Shown: positions 17,171 through 26,265, counted from the stretch's first letter. The stretch: DNA of 64,000 nucleotides from CAVXHQ01 sp963789535 (GCA_963789535.1 CAWBKU010000005.1:620001-684000), one strand, 5' to 3'. Translations and numbers: made by a program. Notes: a model not told the origin generated them from the letters alone.

Positions 17171-17200
17171 GGCGGCGTGGCGCGCCATTCCCCGGGCAGG

Positions 17201-17231
17201 AAAAAGGCGCGGTCCAGAGGGCCGCGCCTTT
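17201..17231 (-). terminator. Intrinsic terminator of the pyrimidine transport operon
   Basis: On the minus strand AAAGGCGCGG and CCGCGCCTTT form a 10-bp stem (extended by further pairs), followed by TTTTT at 17205-17201. It starts 23 nt after the stop of the binding-protein gene. This is a textbook rho-independent terminator. Confidence 0.85.
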
Positions 17232-17253
17232 CGCGATCAGGATCGGGCGGGGC

Positions 17254-18249
17254 TCAGTTCAGCGCCATGTCGGTGATGACATGGGTGAACGCGCCCTCGG
17301 GTGCCGCCGAGATCACCGGGTCCGATCCGCCCGCCATGAGCGTGTCGACGGTGCGCTGATAGGCGGCCTCGTCGAGGCGTCCGTCCGATCCTTCGGTCAG
17401 CTTGGCGATCTCGGTCATCATCCGGAACTGCGCCTCCTCGGACTGCGAGCCGCTCTCGTCGTAGTCGACGATGATCCGGGCCGCCTCCTCGGGGTTCTCC
17501 TCGGCCCATTCCCAGCCCCGCATCGAGGCGCGCACGAAGCGGGCCATCTTGTCGACGAACACCGGATCGTCGAGGTTCTCCTCGAGGACCCACATCCCGT
17601 CCTCGAGGGTCGAGACACCCATGTCCTCGTAGCTGAAGGTAATCAGCTCTTCGGGGTCGACGCCCGCGTCGATGACCTGACCGTATTCGTTGTAGGTCAT
17701 CGTCGAGATGCAGTCGGCCTGGCGTTGCAACAGCGGATCGACGTTGAAGCCCTGTTTCAGGACCGTCACGCCGTCGGCGCCGCCCTCGGTCGGGATGCCC
17801 TCCTGGCTCATCCATGACAGGAACGGATATTCGTTGCCGAAGAACCAGACGCCGATGGTCCGGCCGCGGAAATCCTGCGGCCCGGTGATGCCAGAGTCCT
17901 TCCAGCAGGTGAGCATCAGGCCCGACGTGGCAAAGGGCTGCGCGATGTTGACGACCGGCAGGCCACCTTCGCGGGCGGCGAGTGCGCTGGGCATCCAGTT
18001 CAGCATCACATCCGCACCGCCACCGGCGAGCACCTGCGGCGGCGCGATGTCCGGCCCGCCCGGCAGGATGGTGACGTCGAGGCCCTCGGCCTCGTAGAAC
18101 CCCTGATCGAGGGCCACGTAATAGCCCGCGAACTGGGCCTGCGTCACCCACTGCAATTGCAGGCGGACGGTATCGGCGTGCGCGTCGGCGAGGGCGGCGC
18201 CCCCTGTGAGGGTTGCGGCGATGGTGGCAGCGCCGAGGATGTAGTTCAT
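17254..18249 (-). CDS. ABC transporter substrate-binding protein, NMT1/THI5-like (pyrimidine-type)
   Basis: 331 residues with a signal peptide (MNYILGAATIAATLTGGAALADAHA region, cleavage near ADA). The NMT1/THI5 fold is seen in LQLQWVTQAQFAGYYVALDQ, GFYEAEGLDVTILPGG and the phosphate/substrate loop region. NMT1-type proteins bind thiamine-pyrimidine, riboflavin or pyrimidine-like ligands. Its position at the end of an operon with dihydropyrimidinase and an ATPase suggests uptake of uracil/thymine or another pyrimidine. A strong terminator follows. Confidence 0.87.
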   Translation of the reverse strand: MNYILGAATIAATLTGGAALADAHADTVRLQLQWVTQAQFAGYYVALDQGFYEAEGLDVTILPGGPDIAPPQVLAGGGADVMLNWMPSALAAREGGLPVVNIAQPFATSGLMLTCWKDSGITGPQDFRGRTIGVWFFGNEYPFLSWMSQEGIPTEGGADGVTVLKQGFNVDPLLQRQADCISTMTYNEYGQVIDAGVDPEELITFSYEDMGVSTLEDGMWVLEENLDDPVFVDKMARFVRASMRGWEWAEENPEEAARIIVDYDESGSQSEEAQFRMMTEIAKLTEGSDGRLDEAAYQRTVDTLMAGGSDPVISAAPEGAFTHVITDMALN

Positions 18250-18305
18250 GGTCCGTTACTCCCGTTGGTTGATGGATGTCGCCGTGCGTCGGCGATTCTC
18301 GTGGC

Positions 18306-19148
18306 TTATCGCTGGCTAGGGTGCCAGAAGGTGGTGCGGCGTTCCAGTGCCGCGACGGCCGCGTAGAACATGCCCCCCGACAGCGCCGAGACGACGATCG
18401 CCGACCAGACGATATCGAGTTCCAGCCGCCCCGCCGAGGTATTGATGCGAAAGCCGAGGCCTTGGGTCGGCGAGCCGAAGAATTCGGCGACGATTGCACC
18501 GACGAGCGCCAGCGTCGTCGATATTTTCAGCCCGTTGAAGATGAACGGCAGCGCCGCCGGCAGTTTCAGCCGCCAGAAGGCGGGCCACTAGGCAGCGCCA
18601 TAGGTCCGCATCAGGTCGCGCTGCATCGCGGTCGTGTCCGACAGTCCGGCCACGATGTTCACCAGCATCGGAAAGAACACCATCACGACGACGACGGCGG
18701 CCTTGCTCTCCCAGCCGAAACCGAACCAGGCAACGAGGATCGGTGCCGTGCCGACGATCGGCAGGGCGGCGAGGAAATTGGCGACCGGCAAGAGGCCCCG
18801 GCGCAGGAAATCGCTGCGGTCGACGGCGATGGCCACGGCAAAGGCAGCGGCGACGCCGATCACATAGCCGGTAAGCCCGCCCCTGAGGATCGTCTGGACG
18901 AAATCGCCCCACAGGACCGGCAGGCCCGACGCGGTGGCGAGGGCGATGGCGGAGGGTGGCGGCAGGATCACGCCCGGCACGCCAAGGCCGCGCACCAGCA
19001 ACTCCCAGATGCCGAACAGACTGAGTGCAAAGATCACCGGCACGCCGACCCGCGCCATTGCCGTGTGCGCGAGCGGGCCGTTCGCCAGCCACGCGTTCAG
19101 CGTCCAGGTGGCCAGCCACAGCGCCACGGCGCCCAGGACCAGGGTCAT
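18306..19148 (-). pseudogene. ABC transporter permease (NitT/TauT-like), interrupted by in-frame TAG
   Basis: One frame runs from ATG 19148 to TAA at 18306-18308 (281 codons), but codon 187 (18588-18590) is TAG. Reading through gives the expected permease: QRDLMRTYGAA, stop, WPAFWRLKLPAALPFIF, then GLKISTTLALVGAIVAEFF and a final helix. The EAA loop that contacts the ATPase spans the stop, so a truncated product would not work. A single change (for example TAC or CAG to TAG) explains it, either true inactivation or a base error. It overlaps the other permease by 4 nt (ATGA). Confidence 0.75.
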
Positions 19149-20132
19149 GACGGCACACCCATGGCCGAGCGCGTCCGCCGTTCGATCAGCGAAACGGCGA
19201 GGACCAGCAACCCGGCAAGGACGGCGGTGGCGAAGAGCGCCGCCCAGATCTGCGCGGTCTGGCCATGATAGCTCCCGTTCAGCATCCGCGCCCCGAGGCC
19301 GCCGCGCAGCACCGACAGTTCGCCGACGATGGCGCCGACGAGGGAGGCGGCGATGCCGATCTTGAGCGAGGCGAAAAGATAGGGCACCGACGCGGGCAGG
19401 CGGAGTTTCACAAGCACCGAAACTTGTCGCGCGCCATAGGTGCGCAGCAGGTCGAGCTGCATTGCATCCGGCGCACGCAGGCCCTTTATCATGCCGATCA
19501 TGACCGGAAAGAACGACAGGTACGCCGAGATCAGCGCCTTGGGCAGCGCGCCCTCGATGCCGATGGAATACAGGACGACGATCACCATCGGCGCGATGGC
19601 GACGATCGGGATCGTCTGGCTGACGATGGACAGCGGCACCGCCGACATCTCGACGGTGCGCGAGTGGACGACCGCCACGGCAAGGCCCACGCCGATGCCC
19701 GCGCCGATGACAAAGCCCAGGACTGTGGCCCAGAGGGTCAGGCCCGCATGATAGATGAGGCTGCGCGGCGAGAAACGGCAGGTCGCGACGAAGGCGGCGT
19801 AGCCGGCCGAAAGTTCGCAGGACTGGACGATCCCGCGCCGCCCCCAGACCTCCTCGCCGACGGTCGAGTCCCACAACTCCATCGCCACCTGATGGGGGGC
19901 CGGCAGCCGGGCGCGGTCCTGCACTCCAGGTGGCGCCTGCATGGGGAAGGTTGGTCAGCAGCAGGACGAAGCGGCTCATTTCGGCCCGCTCCCGGGCGCT
20001 GTCCGGCACGATGGTGGCGCCGTCTCGCTCGGCCTGGGTCAGCACCTCGCGGATGTTCATCGGTGCGGCGGCTGCATACCAGAGGCCGAGGATGGCCGCG
20101 ATGACGGTCAGGACGGGGGCCATCCGCCTCAT
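19145..20132 (-). pseudogene. ABC transporter permease (NitT/TauT-like), frameshifted
   Basis: The span is 988 nt, one more than a multiple of three. The N-terminal part reads from ATG 20132 (MRRMAPVLTVIAAILGLWY through LLLTNLPHAG). The frame then changes between about 19945 and 19925, and the rest continues as VQDRARLPAPHQVAMELW with five more helices and the EAA-like loop RTYGARQVSVLVKLRLPA. One extra base accounts for the break. It is the first permease of the pyrimidine importer and lies 258 nt from the ATPase gene. Confidence 0.75.
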
Positions 20133-20390
20133 GGGCGTGCGCCTTGTGTTGCTTTAGTCCGCACATACTCATCTTTCGCCACCTGCCGCAGGCGAAGCCT
20201 TGGGTATTTCAGGACTAGGGTAACCAGAATCGGTCCACGGTCGAGGCACGGTACAGGCTGGAGAACCGACGCGCGCGACCGAAGCAACCGACGGGTTCTC
20301 CAGGTTTCCCTCGTCCCCTGACCGGGGCGAGGGCGTCGGTCGAACCGTAGGGTGGGGTTCCACCCCACCATCACCGACCTCCCCGAACGC
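20133..20390 (-). other. 258-nt intercistronic region with three hairpins
   Basis: This gap separates the ATPase and first permease of one operon. It has a GGAGAACC/GGTTCTCC stem (20260-20267 and 20294-20301), a strong CCCTCG..CGAGGG hairpin with one bulge (20308-20333), and a family-2 palindrome (20346-20369). No coding frame here looks real. Confidence 0.55.
20346..20369. repeat. Repeat family 2 palindrome (GTGGGGTTCCACCCCAC type)
   Basis: CGTAGGGTGGGG, TTCCA and CCCCACC form a short hairpin element. Related copies are at 29633-29656 and 49496-49519, each with GTAGG next to a GG[TA]TGGGG/CCCCA[TA]CC stem. Confidence 0.7.
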
Positions 20391-21170
20391 CTATTCATCC
20401 ACATGCCCGGCGCGCAGCCCCTCGCGGACGCGGTGGGCAATGGCGATGAATTCCGAACTGTCGCGGATGTCGAGCGGGCGGTCGCGGGGCAGGGTGCTCT
20501 CGATCACGTCGGCGATCCGGCCGGGTCGGGGGGACATGACGACGATGCGGGTGGACAGATAAACCGCCTCGGGGATGGAATGGGTGACGAAGAGCGTGGT
20601 CTTTTGCGTGCGCGCCCAGAGCGACAGCAGTTCCTCGTTCAGGCGGTCGCGCACGATCTCGTCCAGCGCGCCGAAGGGCTCATCCATCAGCAGGATGTCG
20701 GCGTCGAACGCAAGCGCGCGGGCGATGGAGGCGCGTTGTTGCATGCCGCCCGATAGTTGCCAGGGGTACTTGTTCTCGAACCCGGTCAGGTCCACGAGGT
20801 CGAGGACGCGGGCGACCCGGTCTTTTTGTTCGGCGCGGGAGAAGCCCATGATCTCGAGCGGCAGCTTCACGTTCCCGCCGATGGTCCGCCAAGGGTAGAG
20901 GCCCGCGGCCTGAAAGACATAGCCATAGGCGCGCGCCCGGCGGGCCGCGTCCGGGGTCATGCCGTTGACGGTGAGGGTGCCCTCGGTGGGCGTCTCCAGC
21001 CCCGCGACGCAGCGCAGGAACGTGGTCTTGCCGCAGCCGGAGGGGCCGATGAACGAGACGAAATCGCCTTTGTCCACGGTGAGGGACACGTCCTTGAGCG
21101 CGTGGACGGGGCCGTCGCCCGTGGCAAAGGTGAGCGAGAGGTTGGCGGCGCTGATGACGTCGTCGTTCAT
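20391..21170 (-). CDS. ABC transporter ATPase, NitT/TauT type (pyrimidine importer)
   Basis: 259 residues. Walker A GPSGCGKT (43-50 region), Q-loop YVFQAAGLYPW, signature LSGGM and Walker B ILLMDEPFGALDE, all typical of the nitrate/taurine/aliphatic-sulfonate/thiamine-pyrimidine ATPase group. It starts with ATGA overlapping the stop of the DapA-like gene. It powers the importer formed by the permeases at 19145-20132 and 18306-19148 with the NMT1-type binding protein. Confidence 0.92.
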   Translation of the reverse strand: MNDDVISAANLSLTFATGDGPVHALKDVSLTVDKGDFVSFIGPSGCGKTTFLRCVAGLETPTEGTLTVNGMTPDAARRARAYGYVFQAAGLYPWRTIGGNVKLPLEIMGFSRAEQKDRVARVLDLVDLTGFENKYPWQLSGGMQQRASIARALAFDADILLMDEPFGALDEIVRDRLNEELLSLWARTQKTTLFVTHSIPEAVYLSTRIVVMSPRPGRIADVIESTLPRDRPLDIRDSSEFIAIAHRVREGLRAGHVDE

Positions 21171-22066
21171 ATCGTCGTATCGCCGATCAATCCAGCAGCA
21201 GTGAATGCTGCGATGACTTCTGAGCGTGACTGTTCCCCAAGCGGCAAGAGTGGGAGGGGCAGGTCCGATCGACCAAGCCCGAGGAGCGGGACTATCTCGT
21301 GTATGACCCGGATGCCGCCCAACCTAGCGAATACATCCCAGACGGGCTCGAGCCTTTCATTCAGCAGTCGTAGTTCGTTGGGGTTTGTTCGTGCACTCCA
21401 CAGGGCGATACAGGTTTCCGGGCAAGTTCCTGCCAGCACCGAATACCAAGCATAAGCGCCGCCGCCCAAGGCGCCGGCGATTGTCGCATCCCCCGAATAA
21501 CCAAGCGAGAATCCTGTCGGAAGTACGGGCGACAAGCGGGCAACCTGCCCGGCGAAATCGCCATCGGGAGGGGCCGGATTCTTGACCGCTTGGACACCGG
21601 AAATCGTAGCCAGCCTTCTCAGAAGCGGCTCCGAGACGGTGAAATGGGTCGTGCCGGGATTGTTGTAGATGCAAATCGGAAGGTTGGCGGCGGCCGAAAC
21701 ATCGCGCGCAAGACCGAATACCTCGTCGTCCGTCAGCGGCAGATAGGACATCGGAGCCAGCAGCAGGCCGCGTGCCCCGGCACGTGCGGCGTCTTCGGCG
21801 TGTTTGACCACGTCCGACGTGCGCAGTGCGCCGATACCGGCAATGACGGGAACCGAACCTGCGGCTTTTACGGCTGCGCTGATGGCCCGGGCTCGCTGTG
21901 TCCGCTCAAGGTAGGCATAGCTGCCGGTCGACCCGAGGACGCCGATCGACGAGACGCCCGGCCGCGCAATACGCGAAACGAGCGTGTGCAGCCGATCGAC
22001 AGAGATGATTCCTTCTGCGTCGGCAGGCGTGACAGGGAACGCGGACAAGCCATCGAAAACACTCAC
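21167..22066 (-). CDS. DapA-family (dihydrodipicolinate synthase-like) aldolase/lyase
   Basis: 299 residues from GTG 22066, 5 nt after the dihydropyrimidinase stop. TIM-barrel class I aldolase landmarks are present: GSTGSYAYLERTQR near residue 47, the catalytic Tyr in CIYNNPGTTHF and the Schiff-base Lys in VQAVKNPAP. The family includes DapA, NanA, KdgD and others, and the substrate is not clear. GC content and codon choice (many A/T-ending codons) differ plainly from its neighbours, which suggests recent acquisition inside the pyrimidine operon. It does not belong to the known reductive pyrimidine pathway. Confidence 0.82.
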   Translation of the reverse strand: MSVFDGLSAFPVTPADAEGIISVDRLHTLVSRIARPGVSSIGVLGSTGSYAYLERTQRARAISAAVKAAGSVPVIAGIGALRTSDVVKHAEDAARAGARGLLLAPMSYLPLTDDEVFGLARDVSAAANLPICIYNNPGTTHFTVSEPLLRRLATISGVQAVKNPAPPDGDFAGQVARLSPVLPTGFSLGYSGDATIAGALGGGAYAWYSVLAGTCPETCIALWSARTNPNELRLLNERLEPVWDVFARLGGIRVIHEIVPLLGLGRSDLPLPLLPLGEQSRSEVIAAFTAAGLIGDTTI

Positions 22067-22071
22067 TCTGC

Positions 22072-23526
22072 TCAAACCCCGCTCGCCGGTATCCCCGACC
22101 GTTCCACCGCGCGCGGGTTGGTCAGCGCCTTCCATGACGACAGCGCCGCGTTGACCGCGCCCCTAGGCTCCCGCGCGACGAACTTGCCGTGGCCCTCCTG
22201 CGTCCGCACTTCGCCATCCATCACCGCGACCTGCCCGCGCGTCAGAGTGTAGCGGGGAAGGCCCTTCACCTCCTTGCCCTCGAACACGTTGTAGTCGATG
22301 GCCGATTGCTGCGCGCTCGCCGAAATCGTCTTCGACTTCTCGGGATCCCAGACCACGATATCGGCGTCCGAGCCGACCAGAACGGCGCCCTTCTTTGGAT
22401 AGCAATTCAGGATCTTGGCGATGTTGGTGCTCGTCACGGCGACGAATTCGTTCGGCGTCAGGCGGCCCGTCGCGACGCCGTGGGTCCAGAGCATCGGCAT
22501 CCGGTCCTCGAGGCCGCCGGTGCCGTTGGGGATCTTGGTGAAATCGCCCAACCCGGTGCGCTTCTGCGCCGTGGTGAAGGCGCAATGGTCGGTCGCGACA
22601 ACCGACAGAGAGCCGCTTTGCAGGCCCGCCCAGAGCGAGTCCTGATGCACCTTCGACCGGAAGGGGGGCGACATCACCCGCCGCGCCGCGTGGTCCCAGT
22701 CGGGATTGAAATACTCGCTCTCGTCCAGCGTCAGGTGCTGGATCAGCGGCTCGCCCCAGACGCGCTTGCCTTGCTGGCGGGCGCGGCGGATCGCCTCGTG
22801 GCTCTCCTCGCAGGACGTATGCACGACATAGAGCGGCACGCCCGCCATGTCGGCGATCATGATGGCGCGGTTGGTCGCCTCGCCCTCGACCTGGGGGGGC
22901 CGGGAATAGGCGTGCGCCTCGGGGCCGGTGTTGCCCTCGGCCAGCAGGCGCGCCGACAGGTCCGCCACCACGTCGCCGTTCTCGGCATGGACGAGGGCGA
23001 TGCCGCCCACCTCGGCGACCCGGCGGAACGAGGCGAACATCTCGTCGTCCTGCACCATGAGGGCGCCCTTGTAGGCCATGAAGTGCTTGAACGTGGTGAT
23101 GCCGCGCTTCGTCACCTCGGGCATCTCGTCGAACACCTGCTCGCCCCACCACGTCACCGCCATGTGATAGCTGTAGTCGCAGTTCGCCCGCCCCGCCTTG
23201 TTGTCCCACATCTGCAATGCGTCGAGCAGGCCCTGTCCGGGCGACGGCAGCGCGAAGTCGACGACCATCGTCGTGCCACCCGAGAGCGCCGCGCGCGTCC
23301 CGCTCTCGAAATCGTCGGTGGAATAGGTGCCCATGAACGGCATCTCGAGGTGGGTATGCGGGTCGATGCCGCCGGGCATGACGTAACAGCCGGTGGCGTC
23401 GAGCACCTCGTCGCCGCGCAGATCCGGACCGATCTGCGTGATGACGCCGCCCTCGACAAGGACGTCGGCCACATAGGTCAGGTCGGCGGTGACGATGGTG
23501 CCACCTTTGATGACGGTGCTGCTCAT
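22072..23526 (-). CDS. hydA: Dihydropyrimidinase (D-hydantoinase)
   Basis: 484 residues, family length. Amidohydrolase metal site: HTH (His57, His59) in GGIDPHTHLEMPF, the probable carboxylated lysine in FKHFMAYKG (about 153), His in ALVHAENGD, His in YVVHTSCEE and Asp in VATDHCAF. It opens 5,6-dihydrouracil/dihydrothymine to N-carbamoyl-beta-alanine, the second step of reductive pyrimidine degradation, between PreTA and the M20 amidohydrolase. Start ATG 23526 with GAGGAGACC upstream. Confidence 0.93.
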   Translation of the reverse strand: MSSTVIKGGTIVTADLTYVADVLVEGGVITQIGPDLRGDEVLDATGCYVMPGGIDPHTHLEMPFMGTYSTDDFESGTRAALSGGTTMVVDFALPSPGQGLLDALQMWDNKAGRANCDYSYHMAVTWWGEQVFDEMPEVTKRGITTFKHFMAYKGALMVQDDEMFASFRRVAEVGGIALVHAENGDVVADLSARLLAEGNTGPEAHAYSRPPQVEGEATNRAIMIADMAGVPLYVVHTSCEESHEAIRRARQQGKRVWGEPLIQHLTLDESEYFNPDWDHAARRVMSPPFRSKVHQDSLWAGLQSGSLSVVATDHCAFTTAQKRTGLGDFTKIPNGTGGLEDRMPMLWTHGVATGRLTPNEFVAVTSTNIAKILNCYPKKGAVLVGSDADIVVWDPEKSKTISASAQQSAIDYNVFEGKEVKGLPRYTLTRGQVAVMDGEVRTQEGHGKFVAREPRGAVNAALSSWKALTNPRAVERSGIPASGV

Positions 23527-23536
23527 GACGGTCTCC

Positions 23537-24319
23537 TCAAATCTCTTTCGGGGAAGGGTCGGTGCCTTGCGGGGTCGGCCCGGGCGGCGGCGCGAACCCC
23601 TCGCGGTCGGCGCAATCGGCCTCGATCAGCGCGGCATTCAGGGTGGCACCCCCCGTCGGAGCGAGCAGGGTGCAGGTCTGCGCGCCTGCGTCGATCTCGA
23701 GGCGGTAGAGTTCGGTGAGGCCCTGCGGGTCGAGGAACATCGCCGTCTCGACCCGGCGATCCGGGTTTTCGGGGTCGGGCGAGGTCAGCACCAGCAGCGC
23801 GTCGCGCGCGACGATGGCACCGGGCGAGGCGGCGATGACCTCGTCGCGGCGAACGAAGAAGAAGTCGGCATCGGGCAGCCAAAGCTCGAACAGGGTCTCT
23901 TCGCCGACCCGGCCCACCGGCAGGAACAGTTCGGGACTTCCGTCGCCGTCGAGGTCGGTCAGGCGCGGCGCCTGCGTCACGCCGGTGACGCGGATCGGGT
24001 CGGAGATGCGGCGTTCACCGCCCTCTGGCGCCGACTGGGAAAGGGTCAGACGCGCGGCGTCGACGGTGCCCACATAGGTGAAGGCGAGGTTCGTACCCGC
24101 CTGATCGAGGACGCAGTCGGTCATCCCCGCCGCCGCCTCCGGCAGCGCTCCGCAGCGTGGCAGCGCGGCCGCGGTGTTGGCCGTCTCTCCGGTGCCCGGA
24201 GCCGCCTGAGCGATCCCGGGCGGTTCGGCGGTCACATCCTGCGGCGGCGCCGCCTCGTCCTGCTGCGCGAGCACGCCGCCCCCCGACAGGGCGAGAAGAA
24301 GGACGGCGCGGCTCAGCAT
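23537..24319 (-). CDS. Secreted protein with FG-GAP/VCBS-like motif, unknown function
   Basis: 260 residues with signal peptide (MLSRAVLLLALSGGGVLA, then QQDEAAPP). A Pro/Ala-rich linker (about 20-55) precedes a domain containing LTDLDGDGSPELFLPVG, a calcium-binding FG-GAP-like loop. Two cysteine pairs (CGA..DCVL and TCTLL..DCAD) suggest periplasmic disulfides. It lies 11 nt from dihydropyrimidinase and 27 nt from the lipoprotein gene upstream, inside the pyrimidine operon. I do not recognise it as a pathway member. Confidence 0.68.
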   Translation of the reverse strand: MLSRAVLLLALSGGGVLAQQDEAAPPQDVTAEPPGIAQAAPGTGETANTAAALPRCGALPEAAAGMTDCVLDQAGTNLAFTYVGTVDAARLTLSQSAPEGGERRISDPIRVTGVTQAPRLTDLDGDGSPELFLPVGRVGEETLFELWLPDADFFFVRRDEVIAASPGAIVARDALLVLTSPDPENPDRRVETAMFLDPQGLTELYRLEIDAGAQTCTLLAPTGGATLNAALIEADCADREGFAPPPGPTPQGTDPSPKEI

Positions 24320-24346
24320 CGGGGGCCTCCTGTCGGGGGGACGGTG

Positions 24347-24739
24347 TCAGGCGGGCGGCAGGACGGGGGCGATACCGTTCACGGCGTCGGCGTCGGCGGC
24401 CGGGACGGGTGTCGCCTCGCCCTCGGCGACGCGGCGCGGAATGCGGGTACCGGTGTCGTCGTAACACAGCGGCTGGCCGCCGGCATCGGTCACGAGATAG
24501 CCCTGACGCGGCTCGGTCACGACATTGGAGACGAGGTAACAGCCGCGCCCGTCCTCGACCACGATGGACTCGGGCACACCGGGCAAGAGGGCGGCGCGCA
24601 CGGCCGCAGGCAGCACGCGGGCGGGCGGCGCCTCGGCCTCGGCCTCTGGCGGGGTGACGCCGGGGATCACGACCCCGACGCAGCCGGACGCCAAGAGCGC
24701 GAGGCAAAGTGCGAGGGGCGCGGGTGTTGGGCTGAACAT
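24347..24739 (-). CDS. Small lipoprotein of unknown function
   Basis: 130 residues from ATG 24739. Type II signal peptide with lipobox LASGC (Cys20), then a Pro/Ala/Glu-rich linker and a domain with two cysteines (GRGCYLVSN and PLCYDD). It sits in tandem with the secreted FG-GAP-like protein and resembles it in composition, so the pair may act together in the envelope. No family recognised. Confidence 0.62.
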   Translation of the reverse strand: MFSPTPAPLALCLALLASGCVGVVIPGVTPPEAEAEAPPARVLPAAVRAALLPGVPESIVVEDGRGCYLVSNVVTEPRQGYLVTDAGGQPLCYDDTGTRIPRRVAEGEATPVPAADADAVNGIAPVLPPA

Positions 24740-24888
24740 GGGCAGGCTCCTTGAGGCGGCGTCGGCAGACATCCGGGTAATGGCGGGCATCGCATCCGGG
24801 GGGGCCGGCGCGACGCCTTGACGGACAAAGCCCTCCGGGGCGGTCAGGGTCAAGGGCCGATCGGTCGATATCGTGGCGGACGGCACGG

Positions 24889-26142
24889 CTAGGTCACGAT
24901 CCCCGCGGTTTCGAGCACCGCATGAAACAGCACGTCGGCCCCCTTCGCCGCCCATTCCGGGCTGATCTCCTCGGCCTCGTTGTGGCTCAGGCCGCCGACG
25001 CAGGGGCACATGACCATGACGGTCGGTGCCACCCGGTTGATCCAGCAGGCGTCGTGGCCGGCGCCGGAAACGATATCCATGTGGGAATACCCCAGCCGCT
25101 CGGCGGCGGCGCGCACCGTCTGGACGAGGTCCGGATCGAAGGTGACGGGGTCGAAGTGGCCGGTGGGTTCGATCTCGATCCCGAGGCCGAGATCGGCGGC
25201 GATCCGTCCCGCCTCCGTCTCCAGCCGCTCCCGCATCGCCGTCAGCTTGTCCAGATCGGGCGAGCGGAAGTCTATGGTGAACACTGCCCGCCCCGGGATC
25301 ACGTTGCGCGAGTTCGGGTAGACGTTCGCCTGCCCCACGGCACCCACCGCGCCGGGCTGATGGTCCATCGCGATGGCGTGCACCGCCTCGATGATCCGCG
25401 CCATCCCGAGGCCAGCGTTCACCCGCATGTCCATCGGCGTCGAGCCGGTATGCGCGTCCTTGCCCGTCAGACGCACCTCGAGCCACCAGAGGCCCTGCCC
25501 ATGCGTCACCACGCCGATGTCGCGCTCCTCTGCCTCGAGGATCGGCCCCTGCTCGATGTGCAATTCGAAGAAGGCGTGCATCTTGCGATCCCCGCAGGTC
25601 TCCTCGCCCTTCCAGCCGATCCGCTCCAGTTCGTCGCCGAACGTCTTGCCGTCGGCATCGGTGCGCGCATAGGCCCAGTCGCGGTCGTGCATGCCCGCGA
25701 ACACCCCCGAGGCCATCATCGCGGGCGCGAACCGGGTGCCCTCTTCGTTGGTCCAGTTCGTTACCACGATCGGGTGCCTGGTCCGGATGCCCAGATCGTT
25801 CAGCGTCCGCAGGATCTCGAGGCCGCCGAGCACGCCGAGCACACCGTCGTATTTGCCGCCCGTCGGCTGCGTGTCGAGGTGGCTGCCGACATAGACCGGC
25901 AGCGCGTCGGGGTCCGTCCCCTCACGCCGCGCGAACATCGTGCCCATCTCGTCGAGGCCCATCGTGCAGCCTGCATCCGCGCACCACCGCTGGAACAGCG
26001 CCCGGCCCTCGGCGTCGGCATCCGTCACCGTTTGTCGGTTGTTGCCGCCCGCCACGCCGGGGCCGATCTTCGCCATCTCCATCAGGCTGTCCCACAGGCG
26101 CGCGCCGTCGATCTTCATGTTCTCGCCGGGGGCAGGTGCCAT
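24889..26142 (-). CDS. Zn-dependent M20-family amidohydrolase (beta-ureidopropionase/allantoate amidohydrolase type)
   Basis: 417 residues from ATG 26142, chosen over 26118 because AAGG lies 9 nt upstream. M20 metal ligands are evident in YVGSHLDTQPTGGKYDG, NWTNEEGTRF, the FFELHIEQGP segment and GAGHDACW. The dimerisation domain has GKDAHTGSTPMDMR. In this cluster it should hydrolyse N-carbamoyl-beta-alanine to beta-alanine, CO2 and NH3, the last step of the reductive pathway; bacterial versions are often called HyuC/PydC. A RutR-type operator lies 30 nt upstream. Confidence 0.9.
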   Translation of the reverse strand: MAPAPGENMKIDGARLWDSLMEMAKIGPGVAGGNNRQTVTDADAEGRALFQRWCADAGCTMGLDEMGTMFARREGTDPDALPVYVGSHLDTQPTGGKYDGVLGVLGGLEILRTLNDLGIRTRHPIVVTNWTNEEGTRFAPAMMASGVFAGMHDRDWAYARTDADGKTFGDELERIGWKGEETCGDRKMHAFFELHIEQGPILEAEERDIGVVTHGQGLWWLEVRLTGKDAHTGSTPMDMRVNAGLGMARIIEAVHAIAMDHQPGAVGAVGQANVYPNSRNVIPGRAVFTIDFRSPDLDKLTAMRERLETEAGRIAADLGLGIEIEPTGHFDPVTFDPDLVQTVRAAAERLGYSHMDIVSGAGHDACWINRVAPTVMVMCPCVGGLSHNEAEEISPEWAAKGADVLFHAVLETAGIVT

Positions 26143-26171
26143 GTCGCGGGCCTTTCGGAAGGGATAGTTGT

Positions 26172-26187
26172 TTGACCAAGTGGTCAA
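26172..26187. promoter_or_regulatory. RutR-type operator
   Basis: TTGACCAAGTGGTCAA is a perfect palindrome and matches exactly the known RutR consensus TTGACCANNTGGTCAA. It lies between the divergent M20 amidohydrolase and TetR genes, the expected place for uracil/thymine-responsive control of both. Confidence 0.88.
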
Positions 26188-26265
26188 AGCGAGGCTAACA
26201 GGAGGTCGAATGCAGTCAAGGCCACGCAACCGCAGGCGTAGCTTCGGCAATCGGGAGGGCTGGCG

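Noticed and set aside
14060..17188. 1042-codon frame joining galE to a long N-terminal extension
   Set aside because: The extension is an out-of-frame shadow of the hydantoinase/oxoprolinase; galE starts at 15073.
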